NCBI RefSeq assembly: GCF_001244995.1
Contig: NZ_LN869529.1
Span: forward strand, 1,816,957-1,880,956
Reading direction: 5' to 3'
Length of the DNA stretch: 64,000 nt
From: Intestinimonas massiliensis (ex Afouda et al. 2020)
Lineage (GTDB): Bacteria > Bacillota > Clostridia > Oscillospirales > Oscillospiraceae
Shown here: in pieces, positions 35,120 through 42,443 of the stretch
Layout: each line of letters starts with the position of its first letter
How positions within the stretch are numbered: the stretch's first letter is position 1
Translations under genes and position numbers: made by a program
Notes under the pieces: model-generated
The model's input: the letters and a program-made list of their open reading frames with translations, nothing else
Databases searched by the model: none
What the model was told of the DNA's origin: nothing

Positions 35120-35427
35120 GGTCCTCTCTCCTTCCGATGCAGGCCCCGGAACCATGCGCAAACACACCTTCCGTCCGGGAAGCTGTCCTTGCGCGCGGTC
35201 CCGACCCGGGTGCGCCGCCGAATGGTGCCAGACGGGGAGGCAGGAGCCGGAGGCTCCCCCCGGCATCCCCCGCTCCGGTCGGTCGGCGCCGGCGTAGCCG
35301 GGCCTTCCCATCGGGCGCGGGGACGGGCGGTCTCCCCCCTGTCCTCGCCGTCTGGTCCTCGGTTGGCAAAGCCGACGCGTCTGCCTCGGGTCGGCTTTGC
35401 CGGTATTGGTAGCACCAATGAGGTCTT
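35120..35427 (-). promoter_or_regulatory. Long GC-rich structured leader of folA
   Basis: About 308 nt between the predicted transcript start and the folA GTG. It contains several potential stems: ATTGGT/ACCAAT near the 5' end, GGCAAAGCCGAC/GTCGGCTTTGCC next, then GC-rich repeats in 35150-35340. No coding frame is convincing. I could not match it to the THF riboswitch or another class by eye. Confidence 0.45.
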
Positions 35428-35433
35428 GCCTAC

Positions 35434-35462
35434 AAGATACCACAGATATTGGTGAGTGTCAA
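35434..35462 (-). promoter_or_regulatory. Sigma-A promoter for folA
   Basis: TTGACA (35462-35457), a 17-bp spacer and TATCTT (35439-35434) on the minus strand make a near-consensus promoter about 315 bases before folA. Confidence 0.75.
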
Positions 35463-35531
35463 CAATTTTTTGTCTGTTTTTGGCCTGGAACTCCGTTTTT
35501 TTGTCCTCCGGCCTGACCGGTTTTTCTACTT

Positions 35532-36362
35532 TTACACCGCCACGGGAATCTTTTCCTCCAGCGTGTGGGCCCGGTAGCCCTCCAGCTTCAGATCGTCCCG
35601 GGTGAAGGCGTAGAAGTCGGTAACGGCGGGGTCCAGCACCAGCGCGGGGGCGGGATAGGGCTCCCGGGCGATGATCTCCTCCACAATGGGCACATGCCGG
35701 TCATAGATGTGGGCGTCGGCAATGACGTGGACCAGCTCCCCCGCCTCCAGGCCGGAGACCTGGGCGAGCATGTGGACCAGGGCGGCGTACTGCATCACAT
35801 TCCAGCCGTTGGCGGTGAGCATGTCCTGGGAGCGCTGGTTGAGCACGGCGTTGAGGGTCCGGCCGCTGACATTGAAGGTCACCGACCAGGCGCAGGGGTA
35901 GAGGGCCATCTCGCTCAGGTCGTGGTGGTTGTAGAGGCTGGTGAGGATGCGCCGGGAGGCCGGGTTGTGCTTTAGGTCGTAGAGCACCCGGTCCACCTGG
36001 TCGAACTCCCCCTCGGGATAGCGGTGCTTCACCCCGAGCTGATAGCCGTAGGCCTTGCCGATGGAGCCGCTCTCGTCGGCCCAGGCGTCCCAGATATGGC
36101 TGTTCAGGTCGTGGATGCTGCTGGACTTTTTCTGCCAGATCCAGAGCAGCTCGTCCAGGGCGCTTTTGAAGGCCATCCTGCGGATGGTCTGGATGGGGAA
36201 CTCCTCCCGCAGGTCGTAGCGGTTGACGATGCCGAATTTCTTCACCGTGTGGGCCGGCGTCCCGTCCTCCCACCGGGGGCGGACGTTCTGGTCGGTGTCC
36301 CACACGCCGTGGGCCAGGATATCCCGGCAATTTTCGATAAAAAGCTGATCTGCCCGGCTCAT
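35532..36362 (-). CDS. thyA: Thymidylate synthase
   Basis: The 276-residue enzyme methylates dUMP to dTMP using methylene-tetrahydrofolate, which it oxidises to dihydrofolate. Motifs include RKF-like KKFGIVNRYDLREEFP, HDLNSHIWDAWADESG, ALYPCAWSVTFNVSGRTLNAVLNQRSQDM with the active-site cysteine in LYPCAW, and HVIADAHIYDRHV. It stands upstream of folA, which recycles its folate product. Confidence 0.94.
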   Translation of the reverse strand: MSRADQLFIENCRDILAHGVWDTDQNVRPRWEDGTPAHTVKKFGIVNRYDLREEFPIQTIRRMAFKSALDELLWIWQKKSSSIHDLNSHIWDAWADESGSIGKAYGYQLGVKHRYPEGEFDQVDRVLYDLKHNPASRRILTSLYNHHDLSEMALYPCAWSVTFNVSGRTLNAVLNQRSQDMLTANGWNVMQYAALVHMLAQVSGLEAGELVHVIADAHIYDRHVPIVEEIIAREPYPAPALVLDPAVTDFYAFTRDDLKLEGYRAHTLEEKIPVAV

Positions 36363-36549
36363 AATGCGCCTCCTGTCCCGCTGAGGGCGATTTGTTCACT
36401 ATCATAGCACATTTTTGCCTCGCCGTGAAGTCCTTTTTGTGGCTTTTAGAATATGGACTTTCCCGTAAAATCCCCTATAATATACTATTGTTGTCCCATT
36501 TTTTCGCTTGCGACTTATTCGGATACTAAATATTCCGTCGGAGGTCACC

Positions 36550-37107
36550 ATGGAGGAGAAGCCCAAGTTTCATCTGCCCGGCGTGGGCCTGCGCAACCTC
36601 AAGGCGGCCTTTTCCGCCGCCCTGTGCGCCGCCCTCTACTTTCTCATCGGCCGGAACCCCACCTTTGCCTGCATCGGCGCCGTCTACGGCATGGGCAGCG
36701 ACATGGGCGACTCCTGGAAGCAGGGGGGCAACCGTCTCATCGGCACCGTCATCGGCGGCTTTTTGGGTATGGCCCTGTTCTGGCTCTACCGGGTCCTCAA
36801 CCCCTCCGGGGAAACGCGGGTCCTCCTGGTCCCCCTGCTGGCCCTGGGTGTGGTGGTGCTCATCGTGCTGGCCCAAATGTTCCAGTGGCCCACAGCGGTG
36901 CAGCCGGGCAGTGTGGTGTTGTGCATCATCCTCTTCAACACCCCGGTGGACACCTACGTCAGCTACGCCCTCAACCGCATGGTGGACACCGGCGTGGGCG
37001 TCATCTTCTCCATGCTCATCAACTACCTGCTCCCCCGGGAGCGGCTGGAGCCCTGGCTGGAAAAGCTGCGGGGCAGCTCCGGTCGGGTCCAGAGCGGTGA
37101 GAGCTGA
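36550..37107 (+). CDS. FUSC/aromatic acid exporter-like membrane protein
   Basis: The 185-residue protein has four to five hydrophobic helices in the N-terminal three quarters (GLRNLKAAFSAALCAALYFLIG, GTVIGGFLGMALFWLYRV, LLALGVVVLIVLAQMFQW). It matches the half-sized FUSC/ArAE-type membrane domain seen in many Firmicutes. No large cytoplasmic domain follows. ATG 36550 has GGAGGT in front. The substrate is unknown. Confidence 0.72.
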   Translation: MEEKPKFHLPGVGLRNLKAAFSAALCAALYFLIGRNPTFACIGAVYGMGSDMGDSWKQGGNRLIGTVIGGFLGMALFWLYRVLNPSGETRVLLVPLLALGVVVLIVLAQMFQWPTAVQPGSVVLCIILFNTPVDTYVSYALNRMVDTGVGVIFSMLINYLLPRERLEPWLEKLRGSSGRVQSGES

Positions 37108-37119
37108 ACTTTCTCATAC

Positions 37120-37154
37120 AAACGCCGCGGAAGCAAAGGCTTCCGCGGCGTTTT
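37120..37154. terminator. Bidirectional intrinsic terminator
   Basis: AAACGCCGCGGAAGC and GCTTCCGCGGCGTTTT around an AAAG loop end the FUSC-like gene and the convergent hypothetical operon. Confidence 0.85.
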
Positions 37155-37160
37155 CCGGTC

Positions 37161-38042
37161 CTACAGGGACAAAAAGATTCCCTCCAAATCGTTGTGCGGC
37201 AGGGCGGCGCGGACCCGGGGCCACAGCCGGGCGGCGGCGGCCTCCACGTACCATGCCGTCCCCCGGTCCAGAGCCAGTCCGCCGCTGAGGGTGCGCCCGG
37301 CAGCGCGGAGCTCCCTTTCCCCCGCCTCTGCGGGCAGGGCCCGCAGCCGTCCGGCCAGCCGTGCCCGCCCCTCCGACGGCAGAGCCAGGTCCAGCGGGTC
37401 CAGCCCCAGCAGGGTGCGCCCCAGAGCGTTGACGGCCACCGGCTCGAACAGGTTGATATGCAGGCCCCGGTAGTCCGGGCAGGAGCCCTCCAGCACCCGG
37501 ACCACCGCACGCCGGTCAAAGCAGTTCAGAAACCGGCTCTCCGCCAGCAGGCGGGACAGCCAGGAAATCAGGTAGTCCACCCCCAGCAGCCTCTCCGGCG
37601 CTGGGAGGCAGAGTTGATAGTCAATGTCGCCGGGCACCTCATGGGCGAAAAAGCGGCGGTCATACCGGCGCCAGAAGGCTCCGATGCCTGCCAGCGTATC
37701 GGTCAAGGAGCGGTTCTCGATCCGGGGCCGGGCAATACAGGCCGCCTGCCACAGCCGCCTAGCCTGTGCCGTCCGCTTCTCCAGCGCGGCCTGCTCCCGG
37801 CGGAAGGCCTCCTCCAGGGGTTCCCGGAGCAGAGGCCGGGGGTCGGCGGGCCGCTCCCGCCCCTCCAGACCCAGCACATACCGCAGGGAGCACAGCAGCT
37901 CGGCGGCGGTCTCCCGGGGCAGGGAGCTGTCCCCCGCGGCATAGCGGCGGCACTGGTCCGCCAGCAGTCCGGCCAGCCGCTCCTGAAGCGTCAGCAGCTC
38001 CGCCGCCGACCATCCGGCGCAGGTCAGCTCAGCCGTCGTCAT
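37161..38042 (-). CDS. Uncharacterised protein of a two-gene pair (DUF6179-like?)
   Basis: A 293-residue soluble protein, rich in Arg, Leu and Ala, without signal or membrane segments. Central motifs are FFAHEVPGDIDYQLCLPAPE and LGVDYLISWLSRLLAESRFLNCFD. I recall a similar gene of gut Clostridia annotated DUF6179 but cannot confirm it. ATG 38040-38042 overlaps the upstream gene by 14 bases. That overlap and the shared strand argue for a joint function with the preceding gene. No function can be assigned. Confidence 0.65.
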   Translation of the reverse strand: MTTAELTCAGWSAAELLTLQERLAGLLADQCRRYAAGDSSLPRETAAELLCSLRYVLGLEGRERPADPRPLLREPLEEAFRREQAALEKRTAQARRLWQAACIARPRIENRSLTDTLAGIGAFWRRYDRRFFAHEVPGDIDYQLCLPAPERLLGVDYLISWLSRLLAESRFLNCFDRRAVVRVLEGSCPDYRGLHINLFEPVAVNALGRTLLGLDPLDLALPSEGRARLAGRLRALPAEAGERELRAAGRTLSGGLALDRGTAWYVEAAAARLWPRVRAALPHNDLEGIFLSL

Positions 38043-38484
38043 CGGCATCCCCCTCCCCGCCCCGCAGCTCCCGGCACAGCCGGTCCAGAGCGGTGCCGCC
38101 CAGATACTCCAGACTCCCCTGCGCCGGGCCGTCGAAGGCCTTACGCATGGCCGCCAGGAGTGCGTCATCGGTGAGCCGCCCCAGGGACTCATTCTTATAA
38201 TAGTAGAAGAGGTCCTGGAGCTCCGCCAGGGTATCGGCATAATTGTCGGGGGCCAGCCAGGGGGAGTCGTAAAATGCGTAGATCAGCTCGGGGAGGATTC
38301 CCTCCCCAAATTCCCCCCGGCCGGTGTCCCGCAGGGCGGCGGCGCGCCGCTCCAACAGGCGGGTGATCTCTCCCTCTGACAGGGTCAGACCCGCCCGTTC
38401 CGTCACCCGGCTGCACGCCCGCAGGCCCGCCGCCCCGTCCGTCCGCCGGAGGGGCAGGGCCGCCAGAGAAAAACAGTCCTCCAT
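38029..38484 (-). CDS. Uncharacterised small protein of the same pair (DUF6323-like?)
   Basis: A 151-residue protein with an acidic tail (GGEGDADDDG) and the motif ERAGLTLSEGEITRLLERRAAALRDTGR. It looks all-helical and cytoplasmic. Its end overlaps the start of the next gene, so the two are translationally coupled. It may belong to a clostridial DUF6323-like family; this is recall, not a search. Confidence 0.62.
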   Translation of the reverse strand: MEDCFSLAALPLRRTDGAAGLRACSRVTERAGLTLSEGEITRLLERRAAALRDTGRGEFGEGILPELIYAFYDSPWLAPDNYADTLAELQDLFYYYKNESLGRLTDDALLAAMRKAFDGPAQGSLEYLGGTALDRLCRELRGGEGDADDDG

Positions 38485-38572
38485 GCTTCATCACCTCATA
38501 TTCTTCTTACACCCTGGGCGGCGCAAGTACAAGACTGGACTTTTGTCCGGTTTTGTGGTAATATAAGAGCAG

Positions 38573-38619
38573 AAAACGCGGGAGAAAGTTTGGCCTTGCC
38601 AAACTTTCTCCCGCGTTTT
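38573..38619. terminator. Very strong bidirectional terminator
   Basis: Twenty-two-base perfect arms (38573-38594 and 38598-38619) with T/A ends separate the hypothetical pair from the flippase-like gene. Confidence 0.88.
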
Positions 38620-38622
38620 TAT

Positions 38623-39732
38623 TCAGATCATGGGGGGCACCGCCGGTCTGGGCAGAGACCCCCGGGGCCGCTCCCGCTGGGTCCGGAGGGGACTGGGAGA
38701 GGGTTCCAGTCCCCTCCGGCGGGCGCGCAGATGGACGGTCAGGGTGACACCGCCGCTGATGAGGAGGAAGGCGTAAAAGCTGATGCCCCGGGAGACCAGG
38801 ACCGCCGGCGTCACCAGGGCGGGACCGAAGAAGTGGGTAAAGGCCGTCAGGGCCACCCCCTCGGAGGCCCCCACCGCCCCCGGCAGAGGCAGGGAGCCCA
38901 CCGCCAGATTCACCAGGGCCTGGGTGCCCACGATCTGGAGGAAGGATGCCTCCCGAAGGCCGAAGCCCCGGTACACCAGATAGGGCACGGCATACAAGGC
39001 GGTGAGCTGGAGGGCGGTCAGCGCCAGCAGGGCGGGCAGCAGGGGCAGATTGCGCTTCAGGCACTCCGCCCCCCGGCGGTATTCCGCCATCTGCCGCTCC
39101 AGCTTCTCCCGCAGCTCGGCCTCCCGGCGGACCAGCCGCAGCCGCACCAGCAGACCCAGCACGCCCCCCGTCAGCCGCGCGGCGGCGTTGGGGAGGAACA
39201 TCATGCAAAGCATCCCGGCGGTGAGGACCGCCAGCACCGCGCCGCCGTACAGCAGGAGCAGCCCCACCCCTGTCCCCAGGCCCTGGTGGGTCCGGGACAG
39301 GCCGAAGAAGGCCGCCGCCGCGTAGAGCAGGGTCACCACCTGGTAGCACACGGCGATGAGCATCATGTTGAGCGAGCCGTGGGCGGCGGGCACCCCGTCC
39401 TTGGACATATAGTAGATCTGGGCGGGCTGTCCCCCGGTGGAGGAAGGGGTGATGGAGCTGACATAGAAACCGGCGAAGGAGTAGCCCAGGCATTGGCGGT
39501 AGGTGACCTTATGGCCCAGCCGGCCCAGGATCAGGCGGGAGCACATGGCCTCGCAGCCCACGAAGGCCGTCATCAGCCCCAGGCCGCCGGGCACACACCA
39601 GATCCTGACCTGCCGCAGCGCCGCCCCGAGGCTGGACAGGGGCTGGCGGCTGAGGAGGAACCAGGCGGTGCCCCCGATGAGGGCTAGCATCAGCAACAGG
39701 CTCAGCCGGCTTTTCCGGTCATTCACGCGCAT
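38623..39732 (-). CDS. Flippase-like membrane protein (LPG synthase TM domain, UPF0104)
   Basis: The 369-residue protein has eight to nine membrane helices and the AglD/MprF-transmembrane signature (LGYSFAGFYVSSITPSSTGGQPAQIYYMSKDG, NLAVGSLPLPGAVGASEGV). It lacks the soluble lysyl-transfer domain of full-length MprF. Such proteins are thought to flip or remodel lipids. It overlaps the glycolipid glycosyltransferase gene upstream by 10 bases, so both probably act on membrane glycolipid. Confidence 0.85.
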   Translation of the reverse strand: MRVNDRKSRLSLLLMLALIGGTAWFLLSRQPLSSLGAALRQVRIWCVPGGLGLMTAFVGCEAMCSRLILGRLGHKVTYRQCLGYSFAGFYVSSITPSSTGGQPAQIYYMSKDGVPAAHGSLNMMLIAVCYQVVTLLYAAAAFFGLSRTHQGLGTGVGLLLLYGGAVLAVLTAGMLCMMFLPNAAARLTGGVLGLLVRLRLVRREAELREKLERQMAEYRRGAECLKRNLPLLPALLALTALQLTALYAVPYLVYRGFGLREASFLQIVGTQALVNLAVGSLPLPGAVGASEGVALTAFTHFFGPALVTPAVLVSRGISFYAFLLISGGVTLTVHLRARRRGLEPSPSPLRTQRERPRGSLPRPAVPPMI

Positions 39733-40814
39733 ACCCCCTCGGACTGAATCAGCGCGGAGAGCCGGCGGGCCAGAGCGTCACCCTCCAGCCGGCCCTTCAG
39801 CGCGCGCATATTGCGGCTCATGCGTTCCAGCGCCCGGTCGTCGTACAGCAGCCGCTTGATGGCCTCGATGCAGGCCTCCGGCTCCTTGGATGCCGTCCGG
39901 CCGATCTGATACCGGGTGATGAACCGGGCGTTGTTGATCTCCTGCTGCAAAAAAGGCTCCCAGGCCAGGATGGGCAGCTCGGAGGTGATGGTCTCAAACA
40001 GGGTGATGCCGCCGGGCTTGGACAGCAGCAGGTCGGCCCGGGCCATGTACTCGTACACCTTGTCGGTAAAGCCCAGCACCTCGATGTGCCCGTATCTGCC
40101 GTGGAGCCGGTCGTATAGCTTCTGGTTGCCCCCGGTGATGAGGGTCGTCCGGACGCCAGGCAGGGCGTCCAGCGCCTCGTAAAAGCTGTCCTTTCGGGGC
40201 AGCAGGCCCAGGCCGCCGCCCATAATGAGCAGCCGCCGCTCCCGCTCGCCGCCCCGCCGGGGCGGGGCCTGGAACTCCGGCTTCACCGGGATGCCGGTGA
40301 CCAGAATTCTCTCCGGCTCCACGCCCTTTTCCACCAGGGCGTCCCGGATGTCGGGGGCCCCCACCAGGTAGCAGTCGGTGCCCTCGTTGAGCCACTCCGA
40401 GTGGGAGGTCAGGTCGGTGACGCAGGTGACCAGGGGCACCGCCGCGCCGGTCTCCCGCTTGTAGTCGGCCATCAGTTGGGCGCAGGTGGGGTGGGTGCAC
40501 ACCACCGCGTCGGGCCGCCGCTGGGCCAGCAGCTCCAGCAGCTTGTCTTGAAAGTAGCTCTCAAAGGGCGGCTTGGTCTTAATGGTGATGTTCTCCGTAC
40601 ATTTATAATAGGTGTTGTAAAGGCCGCTGCCCAGGGTCACCAGCAGGGAAAACCCCTTATACAGCGCGTCGGATGCGTCGGGCATGGCATAGGCAAAAAA
40701 GTCCTCCACCTCCACCCGCGCGTCGGGGAAGGCGCGCAGCAGACGCTGCCGCAGGGACTGGGAGGCAGACCAATGTCCCATGCCGAATTTTCCCGTCAGG
40801 ATCAGAATGTTCAT
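39723..40814 (-). CDS. MGDG synthase/diacylglycerol glucosyltransferase-like enzyme
   Basis: A 363-residue GT-B glycosyltransferase. The N-terminal half has LILTGKFGMGHWSASQSLRQRL and VCTHPTCAQLMADYKR, the MGDG_synth family signature. The C-terminal donor-binding half has VTGIPVKPEF, LGFTDKVYEYMARADLLLSKPGGITLFE and LPILAWEPFLQQEINN. Related enzymes (UgtP, MGD) add glucose or galactose to diacylglycerol and supply glycolipid anchors. Coupled to the flippase-like gene by overlap. Confidence 0.85.
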   Translation of the reverse strand: MNILILTGKFGMGHWSASQSLRQRLLRAFPDARVEVEDFFAYAMPDASDALYKGFSLLVTLGSGLYNTYYKCTENITIKTKPPFESYFQDKLLELLAQRRPDAVVCTHPTCAQLMADYKRETGAAVPLVTCVTDLTSHSEWLNEGTDCYLVGAPDIRDALVEKGVEPERILVTGIPVKPEFQAPPRRGGERERRLLIMGGGLGLLPRKDSFYEALDALPGVRTTLITGGNQKLYDRLHGRYGHIEVLGFTDKVYEYMARADLLLSKPGGITLFETITSELPILAWEPFLQQEINNARFITRYQIGRTASKEPEACIEAIKRLLYDDRALERMSRNMRALKGRLEGDALARRLSALIQSEGVCA

Positions 40815-40914
40815 GGCTGTTCCCCCTTTCTATGTTATCCAGTATATCGGCCTTTTCTTTAGAAAATCGGGGGGCAATCCTTAACATTGCATTAAGATTT
40901 CTGTGCAGCCCGCT

Positions 40915-41439
40915 TCAGACCCTCTGAAAGCCATCCACCGGCTCCGGCCCGCACACCGCCGCCCGCCAGCCAGGGCCGCCGAAACTCTGGAACCCCAGGC
41001 CGTCCAGCCCGGCGGACATCCCCGGCTCCAGCAGCGGCACCCGCAGATGCTCCGGCCGCCGGTCCAGGCCCCGGCCGTCCTGCTTGGCCAGGGCCTCCTT
41101 CAGGGTCCACAGGGTGTAGAAATCCTCCCAGCGGCTTCCCCGCCCCCGGAACCAGGCCAGCTCCTGCGCCGACAGCGCCCGCAGCAGGGCCTCCCGCCGG
41201 GGCCGCACCGCCTCCACGTCCGCCCCCACCGGGCCGTCCCCCAGCGCGCACAGGGCCCAGGGCCCGCTGTGACTCAGGCTGAAGCAGAGCTCCGGCCGGT
41301 CCGGGAAATAGGGCTTTCCCCCGGGCGCCCGCTCCACAGCCGGCATCTGCTCCAGGCCTCGGTCCGCCAGGGCGCGCTCCAGCAGCGCCCAGGCGTCTAT
41401 TTTTCCGTCCGCCGTGCGGGAGAGATAGAGCCGCAGCAC
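40915..41439 (-). CDS. 4'-phosphopantetheinyl transferase (Sfp type)
   Basis: The 174-residue enzyme transfers phosphopantetheine from CoA to carrier proteins. It contains FSLSHSGPWALCALGDGPVGADVEAVRP (metal-site Asp and Glu) and WEDFYTLWTLKEALAKQDGRGL. Sfp enzymes usually have 210-240 residues; this one is at the short end and lacks part of the N-terminal half. GTG 41437-41439 follows a GGGGG run. No carrier-protein biosynthetic cluster lies nearby, so it may serve fatty-acid ACP or a distant locus. Confidence 0.83.
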   Translation of the reverse strand: MLRLYLSRTADGKIDAWALLERALADRGLEQMPAVERAPGGKPYFPDRPELCFSLSHSGPWALCALGDGPVGADVEAVRPRREALLRALSAQELAWFRGRGSRWEDFYTLWTLKEALAKQDGRGLDRRPEHLRVPLLEPGMSAGLDGLGFQSFGGPGWRAAVCGPEPVDGFQRV

Positions 41440-41723
41440 ACTGCCGCCCCCTTTCTTCTGATTATGGCTTCCTTTTCCTATATTTAACCCTATTTCCCCG
41501 GGAAAAACAACGGTCTGCCGGTATCTTCCCGGTAAATTTTCGGAGAACCCCGCCCATGAGCCGCAGTCTCTCCCGGCCCAGCCTGGAATGGAAGGCCCAT
41601 CCATTTGCTTTTTAGGTGGGTCATGGGGTAAAATGTTCCTGTACGCCTTAAGCAGTTCTTAATCAATTCCCCTCTTGGGGCTTAAAACTCTGTTGTTATG
41701 ATACCACATAAGGAGTGAGCGCG

Positions 41724-42419
41724 TTGTATCACATTCTCATCTGCGACGACGACCGGGATATCGTCTCCGCCCTGGACATCTACCTCACCAGCGAGGGCTA
41801 CAAGACCTACCACGCCTACGACGGTCTGGAGGCCCTGAAGCTGGTGGAGGAGCACGACATCCACCTGATCCTCATGGACGTGATGATGCCGCGCCTGGAC
41901 GGCATCCGGGCCACCGCCAAGCTGCGGGAGAGCACAAATATCCCCATCATCCTGCTCACCGCCAAGAGCGAGGACTCCGACAAGGTGCTGGGTCTCAACA
42001 TCGGGGCGGACGACTATGTCACCAAGCCCTTCAACCCCATCGAGGTCCTGGCCCGGGTCAAGTCTCAGCTCCGGCGGTACACCACCCTGGGTGGCCGCCC
42101 GAAGGAGGACGACGCGCTGCTCTTCCGCAACGGCGGCATCGTGCTGGACGACGGGGCCAAGTCGGTGAGCGTGGACGGCGAGCCGGTCAACCTCACCCCC
42201 ATCGAATACAACATCCTCCTCCTGCTGATGAAAAACCCCGGCCGGGTCTTCTCCACCGGCCAGATCTATGAGCTGGTGTGGAACGATCCCTCTCTGGGCT
42301 CGGAAAACACCGTGGCCGTCCACATCCGCCACCTGCGGGAAAAGATCGAGATCGACCCCGCCAACCCCCGGTACGTCAAGGTGGTGTGGGGTCTGGGGTA
42401 CAAGATGGAAAAGCAATGA
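41724..42419 (+). CDS. OmpR-family response regulator
   Basis: The 231-residue protein has a receiver domain with ICDDDRD, phospho-acceptor in LILMDVMMPRLDG, ILLTAKSED and the Lys of DYVTKPF. A winged-helix effector domain has FSTGQIYELVWND and ENTVAVHIRHLREKIE. TTG 41724 is the likely start because AAGGAG (41710-41715) is 8 nt before it; the GTG three codons earlier overlaps that SD. A kinase gene follows after 24 bases. Confidence 0.93.
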   Translation: MYHILICDDDRDIVSALDIYLTSEGYKTYHAYDGLEALKLVEEHDIHLILMDVMMPRLDGIRATAKLRESTNIPIILLTAKSEDSDKVLGLNIGADDYVTKPFNPIEVLARVKSQLRRYTTLGGRPKEDDALLFRNGGIVLDDGAKSVSVDGEPVNLTPIEYNILLLLMKNPGRVFSTGQIYELVWNDPSLGSENTVAVHIRHLREKIEIDPANPRYVKVVWGLGYKMEKQ

Positions 42420-42443
42420 TTCCTCGCACAAGGGAGTGATCCG

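Noticed and set aside
35120-35427. Known THF riboswitch or SRP RNA in the folA leader
   Set aside because: The conserved cores of those RNAs are not visible; only general GC-rich stems are, so it is listed as an unidentified leader.
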